A stretch of 8,475 nucleotides of DNA from Phycisphaerae bacterium (GTDB lineage Bacteria; Planctomycetota; Phycisphaerae; Tepidisphaerales; Tepidisphaeraceae). The notes beneath the pieces were generated by a model. That model was not told the DNA's origin and did not search any database. It worked only from the letters and a program-made list of their open reading frames with translations. This document shows, one piece after another, positions 1-6,035 of the stretch (the first letter of the stretch is position 1; every line of letters begins with the position of its first letter). The stretch covers positions 1-8,475 of the forward strand of contig JAUJNJ010000132.1 in NCBI GenBank assembly GCA_030448225.1, in the 5' to 3' direction. A program made the translations under genes and the position numbers.

Positions 1-3000
1 CGAGACGACGTCCGTGGTGGATCCGACGGTGCCGTAGGTGCCGGCCGTCGCGACGACCGACCCGCCCTGCACCTGAATGCCGGGTCCGGTGATGGTCGTA
101 ACCGTGTTGTTGTCGATCGAGGCCCGCGTCAGCACCGTGTTGTTTCCCGACGCCGGCCGGAGGATGACGCGGATGCCGGAGCCGTCGCTGGTGTCGGCCG
201 ACGCGGTGCTGGAGATCGTGTTGCCCGAGAGGTTGAGGTCGTCGATCGTTCCGGTCGTGTTGTAGACGTCCACGCCGTGATAGAAGGCCTTGGACAAAAC
301 GTTGTTCGTGATCGTCACGGTCCCGCTGACGTTGTTCGTGACGCCCGTCTGCCCCTGGTTGAAAGCGATGTTCGACACGTCCGGCGCGCCGGTGATCGCC
401 TCGGCGTCGCTCAATCCCGACTTGTCGATCGTGCCGTTGGTGAAGGTGAAGTTCGTGACGCCCGTGCCGTTGACGCCGCTGCCGGCGGTCGTTTGGACGG
501 TCACGTTATTGAAGGACGGGCTGCGCGTGTTGGTGAGGACTATGCCCGCGCCGCTCGTGCGCTGAATCACGCCGCCGGAGCCGTTGCCGCCACGGACGGT
601 GCTCCCGTCGCCGGTGACGCTCAGCCCGCCCGCCGTGCCCGTGTTGTTCAGCACGATTCCGCTGGTCGCGCCGTTCACGGAGATGCTCCGGAAGATCAAG
701 CCGGGAGCCCCGATCATCGTGCCGGTGACGTTCAGGGCGACGCCGGTCGTCGTCGCGAGCGTGTTGACGATCGTCGTGTTGTTCTGCGTGGCGGTGACCG
801 TGCCGCCGCCGGTGGCGGTGAAGGCGGCGTTGGCGCCGGTGCCGAGGCTCAATCCGCCGGTGAAGTTGATCGTGCCGCCGGTGTTTCCCGTCAGGTTGAC
901 GCCCAGACCGCCGTCGGCGACCGTCCCGCTGAACAGGACCGTGCCGCCGGTGTGGCCGGTCACCTCGACCGAGCGGCCGGCCGCGGTGGTGCTGATCGTG
1001 CCGGCGTAGGTGACGTTCCCGGTGCCGCCGTTGACGTCGACGCCGCGGGCGGTGGCGTTGACGATCGAGCCGCCGTTGACGGTGACGGTCCCCGCCCCGA
1101 CCGCGTCCAGGAGAATGCCGCTGGCCGCGCCGTTCGTGGAGACCGACGCGAACGTCATCCCGCCGCCGCCGATCGTCGTGCCGGCAACGTTCACGGCCGT
1201 GCCGGTAGTTGTCGTGATCGTGTTCGTGCCGCTCACCGAGACGGTGCCGCCGCCGGTGGCCGCGAACGCCGCGTTGGCCCCGGTGTTGAGGCTCAGCCCG
1301 CCCGCAAAGTTGATCGTCGCGCCGGTGTTGGCGGTGAGCGAGATGCCGGTGCCGGTGTCGGAGATCGCGCCGGTGAACGCGACGGTCCCTCCCGTCTTGT
1401 TGGCGACATTAACCGACCGCCCGGTGGTGTTCGTGATGGTGCCGGCGTACGTGACGCTGGCGGCGCCGCCGCTGATGACGACGTCGTCACCGGTCAGGCC
1501 GCTGAGGGCGCCGCCATTCATGGCTAGGTTGCCGCCAACCGTCGTCAGGCTGACGCCATTCACGCCGCCGGTCGAGGAGACCGCATCGAACGTCGCGGCG
1601 AGCGTGCCGCCGGTGAGGTTCAGCGCCTGGCCACTGCCGCTGAGCGTCGCGTCGGCGACGGTCAGCGTCCCGAATGTCAGGCCGGACGTGACCTTGCTGC
1701 CGGTGGTGTTGCCGACCGTCAGCCCGGCGATCGTGTTGCTCGCGCCGGCGGCGAGGTTAATCCCGTTGGTGCCCGCGACCGTCGTGGTGACGACCGGGTC
1801 GGCGCCGTTGATCGTGGGGCGGGCGAGGCTGCCGGCGGGCGGGACGATGCCGAGGACCGCGTCGAACGACGCGCCGCCCACGCCCTGCCCGTACAGCAGC
1901 ACGCCGTTCGCGAGCGTGACGCCGCCGGCGTAGGCGCCCTCGTAGAGGAAGATGCGGTTGCCGGACGTGGTGGCCGCCGCCGCGGCGGCGGCGAGCGTCT
2001 GGAACGGGGCGGCGAGCGTGCCGGTGCCGCCGGCGGCGGCGTCGTCGTCGACGAAGAACACGGCCGGCCCGGCGACCGGGACCGACACGGTCACGTAAGA
2101 ACTGAACACGCCCGGCGCGGGGTTGCCGTTGTCCTGCACGCGGTACTGGAACGTCGCGGTCCCGGTGAAGCCGGCGTTGGGGTTGAACACGAAGCCGCCG
2201 TCGGCGCTCAGCGTGACCGTACAGCCGACCTGGTTGACCGGCGACGTGTCCATCGACAGCGTCGTGCCGGCCTCGGCGTCGGTCGAGTTGACGAGCAGCC
2301 CCTTACCCGCGGTGGCGGGGAACGTGATCTGCACGTTGGCGGCGGCGGCGTACCCCGTGCCAGGGACGGCGGTCGGGGCGTCGTTGACGGCCGTGACGTT
2401 GATCACGCGGCTGAACGTGTTGCTCAGGTTGTTCGCCGCGCCGCCGTCGTTGACCTGCACGTTGAACGTGCGGGCGGCGGTAGCCGGGTCGTTGCTCGTG
2501 TTGGCATACGTGATCGACCGCAGGAACGCCTGGGCGGCCGCGGGGCTGAGCGTGAACCCGGCGTTGGGAGTCAGCGTGACCGTGCCGGCCGCGGCGCTGT
2601 AGTTGGCCGTCGTGTTCGCGGGCGTCGTGAACGCGAGGGCATCCTGCCCGTTGGCCCAGCCGGACACGGTGACCGTCGCGCTGGCGAGCGTGCTGTTGTC
2701 GACGTCGTTGACGGTCAGGTTCGGCACGACCGCCGTGGCGGCGGCGTTTTCGACGTAGGCCAGCGCGGCGGTGTCGGTTCCACCGAGGACTGGCGCGTCG
2801 TTGACCGGAGTGACGGCGATCCCGCGGGCGATCATGTTGCTCGTGAACGTGCCGTCGCCGACGGACAGGCTCAGCGTGCGCGCGGCGGTGCTGGGGTTCT
2901 CGCTCGTGTTGCTGTAGGCGATCGTGCGCAGCAGCGCCTGGTAGAGGGCCGCCGTGGCAGACCCGGCGAACGTGAGCGTGCCGGTCGCCGCGTCGTACGT

Positions 3001-3957
3001 CGGCGTGACGCCGGCCGGCGCGGGGCCGAACGTGAGCGCGTCCTGCCCGCTCGCCCAGCCGGCGACGCTGACGGACGCGCCTGAGATCGTGCCGTCCGGG
3101 TCACCGACGAGAAGTGTGGGGAGGACCGCGGCGGCCGCGGCGTTCTCGGTGTAGGCCAGCGACGAGGCGTCGGCGGCACCGCGGGACAGCACCGGCGACG
3201 CGCTGAGCGAGCCGGGGACGAGCGTCAGGTTCGGCGGGAGCGTCGAGGCGAACGTCAGGCCGCCGGCGTCACCGCCGGTGTTGTTGGTGATCGTGACCGA
3301 GTACCGCAGCGTGTCGCCGGCGTCCACGTTGCCGTCCGAGTTCGCGTCGACGACCAGCTGCGCGCTCATCGGCGCCGTCAGCGTGCCCGCGGTGCCGGCG
3401 ACGCCTGCGGGCGTGGGCGGGGTGGCGGTCGTCGCCGCCGCCCAGCCGCCGGCCGGGGTGCCGCCCGGGTCGGCCGCGGGCAGGCCCCTGCCGATCAGCG
3501 GCCGGTAGACCGAGAAGTCGGTCGCATTCACCGCGCCGTCGACGTTCACGTCGAGCTTCGGCTGGTACGCGGACGGGGCCGCGCCCGCGCGGATCAGGAC
3601 GCCGTCGGTCGTGTTGACGAACCCGTCGCCGTTCGCGTCGCCGGCCGCGACGTTCAGCCGGAACGAGAAGTCGCCGCCGGCGGCGCCGTCGCCGGAGTGA
3701 ACGCGGCGGCGGCGTCGAGCCACTCGCCGTCGAGGCGCTGGCCGCCGCGCGCGCGGCCACGCCTGGCCGCCCGCCGAAGGACGAGCAGGGCTTGTCGTTG
3801 CCGACCGTGGCGGCGCCCGCGAGGACCAGGGTCGCGGTGGACGTGGCAGCGTCGTACGCGACGGTCGCCCCAGGCCGAGCGGGCAGCCGCGTAGTGATTG
3901 CACCAGGTCGTCCGCCGCCGACGACGTTCTTGTCGAACCGCACGGAGACGCGGTCAT
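1..3957 (-). CDS. Giant multidomain surface protein (dockerin, DUF11-like, cadherin-like, beta-helix), 3' end outside window
   Basis: One minus-strand frame, with codon boundaries at multiples of 3, is open from 4041 to the left edge. ATG at 3957 is simply the first ATG in it and is unlikely to be the true start. Recognisable protein in this frame begins near 3700. The order N to C is: end of an Ig-like segment (about 3700-3646, with GGDFSFRLNV), two dockerin-type Ca loops (3642-3481), a DUF11-like domain (about 3375-3180) with another DxNxDG loop, cadherin-like domains ending in VNDAP (VNDAP starts at 2805 and 2388), a third such domain to about 2080, and a right-handed beta-helix from 2061 (VFFVDDD, then APFQTL) to the edge. 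Composition is rich in Gly, Thr, Ala, Val and Asn with almost no Cys, as in extracellular adhesin-like proteins. No catalytic motif was seen, so the role is probably structural or adhesive at the cell surface. Residues between 3957 and about 3700 are out of the family frame (see the 5' region entry). Expression probably depends on the promoter upstream of 5248 or on an unseen one. Confidence 0.85.
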   Translation of the reverse strand, partial: MTASPCGSTRTSSAADDLVQSLRGCPLGLGRPSRTTLPRPPRPWSSRAPPRSATTSPARPSAGGQAWPRARRPAPRRRVARRRRRVHSGDGAAGGDFSFRLNVAAGDANGDGFVNTTDGVLIRAGAAPSAYQPKLDVNVDGAVNATDFSVYRPLIGRGLPAADPGGTPAGGWAAATTATPPTPAGVAGTAGTLTAPMSAQLVVDANSDGNVDAGDTLRYSVTITNNTGGDAGGLTFASTLPPNLTLVPGSLSASPVLSRGAADASSLAYTENAAAAAVLPTLLVGDPDGTISGASVSVAGWASGQDALTFGPAPAGVTPTYDAATGTLTFAGSATAALYQALLRTIAYSNTSENPSTAARTLSLSVGDGTFTSNMIARGIAVTPVNDAPVLGGTDTAALAYVENAAATAVVPNLTVNDVDNSTLASATVTVSGWANGQDALAFTTPANTTANYSAAAGTVTLTPNAGFTLSPAAAQAFLRSITYANTSNDPATAARTFNVQVNDGGAANNLSNTFSRVINVTAVNDAPTAVPGTGYAAAANVQITFPATAGKGLLVNSTDAEAGTTLSMDTSPVNQVGCTVTLSADGGFVFNPNAGFTGTATFQYRVQDNGNPAPGVFSSYVTVSVPVAGPAVFFVDDDAAAGGTGTLAAPFQTLAAAAAAATTSGNRIFLYEGAYAGGVTLANGVLLYGQGVGGASFDAVLGIVPPAGSLARPTINGADPVVTTTVAGTNGINLAAGASNTIAGLTVGNTTGSKVTSGLTFGTLTVADATLSGSGQALNLTGGTLAATFDAVSSTGGVNGVSLTTVGGNLAMNGGALSGLTGDDVVISGGAASVTYAGTITNTTGRSVNVANKTGGTVAFTGAISDTGTGISLTANTGATINFAGGLSLNTGANAAFAATGGGTVSVSGTNTITTTTGTAVNVAGTTIGGGGMTFASVSTNGAASGILLDAVGAGTVTVNGGSIVNATARGVDVNGGTGNVTYAGTISTTAAGRSVEVTGHTGGTVLFSGTVADGGLGVNLTGNTGGTINFTGGLSLGTGANAAFTATGGGTVTATQNNTTIVNTLATTTGVALNVTGTMIGAPGLIFRSISVNGATSGIVLNNTGTAGGLSVTGDGSTVRGGNGSGGVIQRTSGAGIVLTNTRSPSFNNVTVQTTAGSGVNGTGVTNFTFTNGTIDKSGLSDAEAITGAPDVSNIAFNQGQTGVTNNVSGTVTITNNVLSKAFYHGVDVYNTTGTIDDLNLSGNTISSTASADTSDGSGIRVILRPASGNNTVLTRASIDNNTVTTITGPGIQVQGGSVVATAGTYGTVGSTTDVVS
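570..1460 (-). repeat. Two tandem 148-residue beta-helix repeat units
   Basis: Within the beta-helix part of the giant protein two units are clearly homologous. Unit 1 (about 1460-1015) contains VTYAGTITNTTGRSVNV, INFAGGLSLNTGANAAF and MTFASVSTNGAASGILL. Unit 2 (about 1014-570) contains VTYAGTISTTAAGRSVEV, INFTGGLSLGTGANAAF and LIFRSISVNGATSGIVL. The shared nucleotide string gaggctc lies at 844 and 1288, an offset of 444 bp (148 codons). The string gtgccggcgta at 998 and 1439 gives 441 bp, so the units differ by about one codon. Third bases vary while residues are kept, pointing to an old intragenic duplication under protein-level constraint. Confidence 0.8.
2080..3375 (-). other. DUF11-like domain followed by three cadherin-like domains
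   Basis: About 3375-3180 reads as a DUF11-like module: a VDANSDGNVDAGD calcium loop, then TLRYSVTITNNTGG and LPPNLTLVPGSL. Two homologous cadherin-like units follow. Each starts with AY(T/V)ENAAA, contains SVAGWASGQDAL or TVSGWANGQDAL, then a (L)RxIxYxNTSxxPxTAART segment, and ends in VNDAP. The VNDAP motifs start at 2805 and 2388, a period of 417 bp or 139 residues. A third, more diverged unit (about 2374-2080) contains GGFVFNPNAGFTGTATFQYRVQDN, the usual ending of Cadherin_5/VCBS-type Ig domains. Such arrays form extended, Ca2+-stiffened stalks of surface adhesins. Confidence 0.75.
3481..3642 (-). other. Dockerin-type tandem calcium-binding loops within the giant protein
   Basis: The translated minus strand reads GDANGDGFVNTTD and, about 20 residues later, LDVNVDGAVNATDFSVYR. 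Both match the DxNxDGxVNxxD loop of dockerin type I/EF-hand motifs, which bind Ca2+ through the Asp and Asn side chains. In planctomycete proteins such a pair usually sits at the extreme C-terminus, often closing with a Gly/Leu/Pro-rich end like the GRGLP seen here. In this protein the chain reads straight on into a linker and a DUF11-like domain. Whether it binds a cohesin or only stabilises the fold cannot be told from the sequence. Confidence 0.75.
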
Positions 3958-4511
3958 TCGCCCCACAGCACGGACGCCAGCTGCTGCGGCGCCCGGCACC
4001 GCGTAGCCAGGCGACGCGGCAGGCCGCGGCCTGCGGGCCGGTCATGAAGGGCGGACCAGGTGCTGGCGGACGAACACGCCGTCACCTGCGAAGACGCGGT
4101 CGACGGGCGTGGTCGGGTCGGTCGCGCCAGCGGCGTCGTCGGTGGCGATCGTCTTGAAGTTGCCGCACGGAACCGTACCGGTGTTGAAGACGCGGTCGAC
4201 GCCCTTGCCCAATCGCGCGACCACCGTCGCGAACGTGACGTTCGGCGTTTGGCCGCCGACATGTCGCGCCCAGCGCGGCGGTGACGATCTCGCCCGACAT
4301 CGGCGTCCGGCGTTCGGCGCCTCGGCGAGTTCCGCCGCACGAGCGCCTGGTCGCGCGCGGAACCGACCCCGCGGGGTTGGCCGGAGATCGCCCAGCGCGC
4401 CGCGCGTTCGCGGAACTCCCGCACCACCCGATCGATCAGGCCATTCGCCCCAGCCTTGCACCTTTCCAAGACGGCAGGACGAACCCGCGTTGAGGCAACC
4501 GCAGAAGCGGC
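3958..4511 (-). pseudogene. Frame-disrupted 5' part of the giant surface gene (or intervening segment)
   Basis: No single frame gives a convincing protein here. A protein-like stretch lies in one minus frame at about 4265-4045 (includes NVTFATVVARL, DRVFNTGT, VDRVFAGDGVFVRQHL) and is cut by TGA at 4044-4042. A second frame covers about 4040-3964 (QQLASVLWG, stop at 3954-3956). A third continues at 3963-3790 with NDRVSVRFDKNVVGG and GATVAYDAATSTATLVLAG, the pattern of SbsA-like Ig domains that precede dockerins in planctomycete proteins. About 3745-3705 shows QRLDGEWLDAAAAF in the second frame again, before the clean downstream frame begins. The segment 4511-4270 is Arg-rich in every frame and I do not recognise it. 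The true start of the giant gene is not resolvable; a TTG at 4469 is possible but unsupported. The gene may be genuinely broken or only misassembled. Confidence 0.5.
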
Positions 4512-5248
4512 TCACCCCGCCTCGCTGAACCGTTCGATCACCCACGACGTCGCGGCGCGGGTCGATGGCACGGCGGTGCCCCGGCCGCGGCGGCAGCGGC
4601 GGAGCGCGACGAGCAGCGACGAAGATCGAGACGGTACCGCCCGCGAGCTCCGGCACCACGATCGTGCCGATCCGCACGAAACCGCCGCCGAACGGGACAA
4701 TCAGCTGCGGCTGTCGAAGGCGGCGTCGGTCCAGGCGTGGCGGCGGCGTCGGCGACCGCGAAGAGGGCGAAGGTTCGCTTCGGCGTCGGCGGACGCGGCG
4801 AAGTCGACCGAGAGGTTCGCACCGGCAGGGTCGGCGACGGTGTAGACGCGGCGGCGATATCGAAGTCGTTGGCGTCGAGGACCGTGTTGCCCGCGGACCG
4901 GGCGGCGAAGATGCCGACGCCGTCGGCGAACACGTAGTTCGGAGGGTCGGCGGGCGTGGAGCCCGACGGGTTGTTGAACGTCACGGCGCCGGTCGCGCCG
5001 GCGTCGGGGACGACCTGGAGGCGGAACTGCCAAGCCGTCATTCGGTCGGCCGGGCCGGGGCTCGCCGGACTCGCGTCGGCGACGACCTTGATCAGCATCG
5101 ACGGGGAGGTCGCGCCAGCCTGGAAGGTGAGCGGGCTGCCGGCGGGGTTCGAGCTCGTCAGCGCCAGCCCGGCCCCGCGCGCGGCGGGCGTGAGGCCAAT
5201 GAGGAGAACGAGGGCCCCCGCGGCCCACAGCAACGTGACCCTGCGCAT
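4512..5248 (-). CDS. Short exported protein with PEP-CTERM-like tail, reading frame interrupted
   Basis: ATG at 5248 begins MRRVTLLWAAGALVLLIGLT, a clear signal peptide with a likely cut after ARGA. AGGG (5259-5262) lies about 10 nt upstream as a weak ribosome binding site. The mature part reads LTSSNPAGSPLTF, then MTAWQFRLQVVPDAGATGAVTFNN and PPNYVFADGVGIFA up to LDANDFDI, a style I associate with small planctomycete secreted proteins. As written, this first frame runs to TGA at 4538-4540, 236 codons. After about 4860, however, the sensible protein shifts between frames: VYTVADPAGANLSVDFAASADAEAN, then FALFAVADAAA, then WTDAAFDSR, then QLIVPFGGGFVRIGTIVVPE, then GGTVSIFVAA, then LLVALRRCRRGRG before TGA at 4512. 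Put together this gives about 230 residues ending in a PEP-CTERM-like VPE, hydrophobic and Arg-rich tail. That signal would direct the protein to exosortase-type processing at the cell surface. Function beyond export is unknown. Confidence 0.7.
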
Positions 5249-5298
5249 CGCTTCACCCTACCTGCTCCGTCGGGCGAGCAGTCCTTTGGACGTGGGAA

Positions 5299-5308
5299 CG
5301 TGCGCACG
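5299..5308. promoter_or_regulatory. Perfect 10-bp palindrome CGTGCGCACG
   Basis: This palindrome has no loop, so as DNA it could be a dimeric-regulator site. It is about 50 bp upstream of the minus-strand ATG. In GC-rich DNA a 10-bp palindrome can arise by chance. Confidence 0.25.
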
Positions 5309-5319
5309 GGGACTGACCC

Positions 5320-5338
5320 CCGCAGGCGTGACCTGCGG
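5320..5338. promoter_or_regulatory. Inverted repeat, 7-bp arms with 5-nt loop
   Basis: CCGCAGG (5320-5326) and CCTGCGG (5332-5338) pair perfectly around CGTGA. It has the same arm and loop lengths as the element at 5381-5399, 61 bp away, but a different sequence. It lies in the predicted 5' leader of the minus-strand locus. Confidence 0.4.
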
Positions 5339-5380
5339 ATAGCCGACGACGTGCGTACGAGTTTCTGAGGGTTCGCGTCG

Positions 5381-5399
5381 GGGGTACGCCCAGTACCCC
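5381..5399. promoter_or_regulatory. Inverted repeat, 7-bp arms with 5-nt loop
   Basis: GGGGTAC (5381-5387) and GTACCCC (5393-5399) are perfect reverse complements around a 5-nt loop. The element sits just inside the predicted start of the minus-strand transcript. There is no T-run after it on either strand, so it looks more like an operator or leader stem than a terminator. Confidence 0.45.
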
Positions 5400-5427
5400 G
5401 TGCCCCGGCCATCACTCCCGTCCGACT

Positions 5428-5455
5428 ACGATAGGGATCGCCGGCCGCGTTTCAA
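5428..5455 (-). promoter_or_regulatory. Candidate sigma70-like promoter for the minus-strand locus
   Basis: Read on the minus strand, TTGAAA (5455-5450) is followed by a 16-bp spacer and TATCGT (5433-5428). This is five of six and four of six matches to the -35 and -10 consensus. It lies about 180 bp upstream of the ATG at 5248. AT-rich hexamers are uncommon in this GC-rich region, which lends some weight, but the match could still be chance. Confidence 0.4.
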
Positions 5456-5728
5456 GCAAATTGCGGGACTCCGTTTCCACCTGCCTTTTTCCTGCCGCGT
5501 GGCCCGCTTCCGTTCGGTGTGTTGCGCCCGGCTTAGTCGGAACTCTGGTCGCGACTACCTGCCGCGCCGCCCGCGGCACTTACCGCTCCCGCGACCAACT
5601 TCTTCGTGGGGTCGGCCAGCGGGCGGTACAACTGCGGCACGTTCGACGTCGACTTCAGTCACGTCCGATTGGCGTGCGGCGTGCCCTGCCACAGGCGTGG
5701 CTGCGGTTTTCGGCGCGTTCTTATTTCC

Positions 5729-5756
5729 TTGCGTTGCGCAATTCATGACCTATAGT
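5729..5756 (+). promoter_or_regulatory. Candidate sigma70-like promoter for the plus-strand locus
   Basis: TTGCGT (5729-5734), a 16-bp spacer and TATAGT (5751-5756) resemble a -35/-10 pair; the -10 differs from TATAAT at one position. Transcription would begin near 5763, giving a leader of about 270 nt before the ATG at 6036. The local AT content is higher than in surrounding sequence. Confidence 0.45.
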
Positions 5757-5794
5757 CTGCTCGCCCCCTTCAGAACACGACTGGCAGGAGAAAC

Positions 5795-5926
5795 GTGGCG
5801 GCCCAACCCGCGCGGTCGGCACCGTGGACCGTGCGCGCGTGGAGCTCGCCTTGCCGCCGTCGCCTCGGCGGCGCCCGGTGTTTCCGCCCGGGGGTAGGTT
5901 GCCGCGAGGCGCAGCTTCGTGCTTAG
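5795..5926 (+). CDS. Possible 43-residue upstream ORF in the leader
   Basis: GTG at 5795 is preceded by AGGAG at 5786-5790, the best ribosome binding site in the intergenic region though only 4 nt from the start. The frame closes with TAG at 5924-5926. The product would begin VAAQPARSAPWTVRAW and contains nine Arg and three Cys in 43 residues. It resembles no family I know. It starts about 30 nt after the predicted transcript start and stops 21 nt before the 9-bp hairpin, the arrangement of a leader peptide. It may equally be a chance ORF. Confidence 0.25.
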   Translation: MAAQPARSAPWTVRAWSSPCRRRLGGARCFRPGVGCREAQLRA

Positions 5927-5947
5927 TTCGGGAGCTTCGGGCGCGGA

Positions 5948-5968
5948 CCGACGAACGTTGTTCGTCGG
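5948..5968 (+). promoter_or_regulatory. Hairpin with perfect 9-bp stem and 3-nt loop
   Basis: CCGACGAAC (5948-5956) and GTTCGTCGG (5960-5968) pair perfectly around GTT. In RNA this is a strong stem-loop 67 nt upstream of the ATG at 6036. Only a weak pyrimidine stretch (gttcttgccct) follows, so it is a poor classical terminator. A leader stem, attenuator or operator fits better. Confidence 0.45.
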
Positions 5969-6035
5969 CGTTCTTGCCCTGCAGGCTGCCGCGATGGTCC
6001 ACCCCGGTGGCCCCTTACTGATCGAGAGTTTCCTG

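Larger units (their letters stand above)
5249..6035. other. Divergent intergenic region between the two surface-protein loci
   Basis: About 790 bp separates the ATG at 5248 (minus) from the ATG at 6036 (plus). No frame encodes a protein I can support with confidence. The region holds one sigma70-like promoter candidate per strand, three short inverted repeats in the minus-strand leader (5299-5399), and an upstream ORF plus hairpin in the plus-strand leader (5795-5968). The stretch from about 5460 to 5725 shows nothing recognisable. Both leaders would be long, about 170 nt and 270 nt. Confidence 0.6.

Noticed and set aside
570..1460. CRISPR-like or intergenic repeat array
   Set aside because: The repeats are 444 bp long, in frame and diverged mainly at third positions, so they are protein-coding repeats.
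277..1527. Long plus-strand frames over the left third (for example 416 codons at 277-1527 and 307 codons at 1010-1933)
   Set aside because: They are antisense shadows of the minus-strand beta-helix gene. Their composition is low-complexity Arg/Gly/Asp or Pro/Val, and the minus frame gives ordered domains and repeats.
4045..4677. Single open minus frame that would join the short exported protein to the giant one
   Set aside because: The frame is open, but much of its product (about 4600-4270) is Arg-rich and unlike any domain, and it stops at 4042. Open frames of this size arise by chance at this GC content.
3690..4865. Programmed ribosomal frameshifting
   Set aside because: About nine switches in both directions without slippery heptamers or repeated signals cannot reasonably be programmed.
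5534..5755. Stop-to-stop plus frame containing NFFVGSASGRYNCGTFDVDF
   Set aside because: It looks mildly protein-like, but it has no ATG, no ribosome binding site and no family I recognise, so it is not called as a gene. It could be a remnant.
5948..5968. Rho-independent terminator
   Set aside because: The stem is good but no T-run follows on either strand, and it lies in front of a gene rather than after one.
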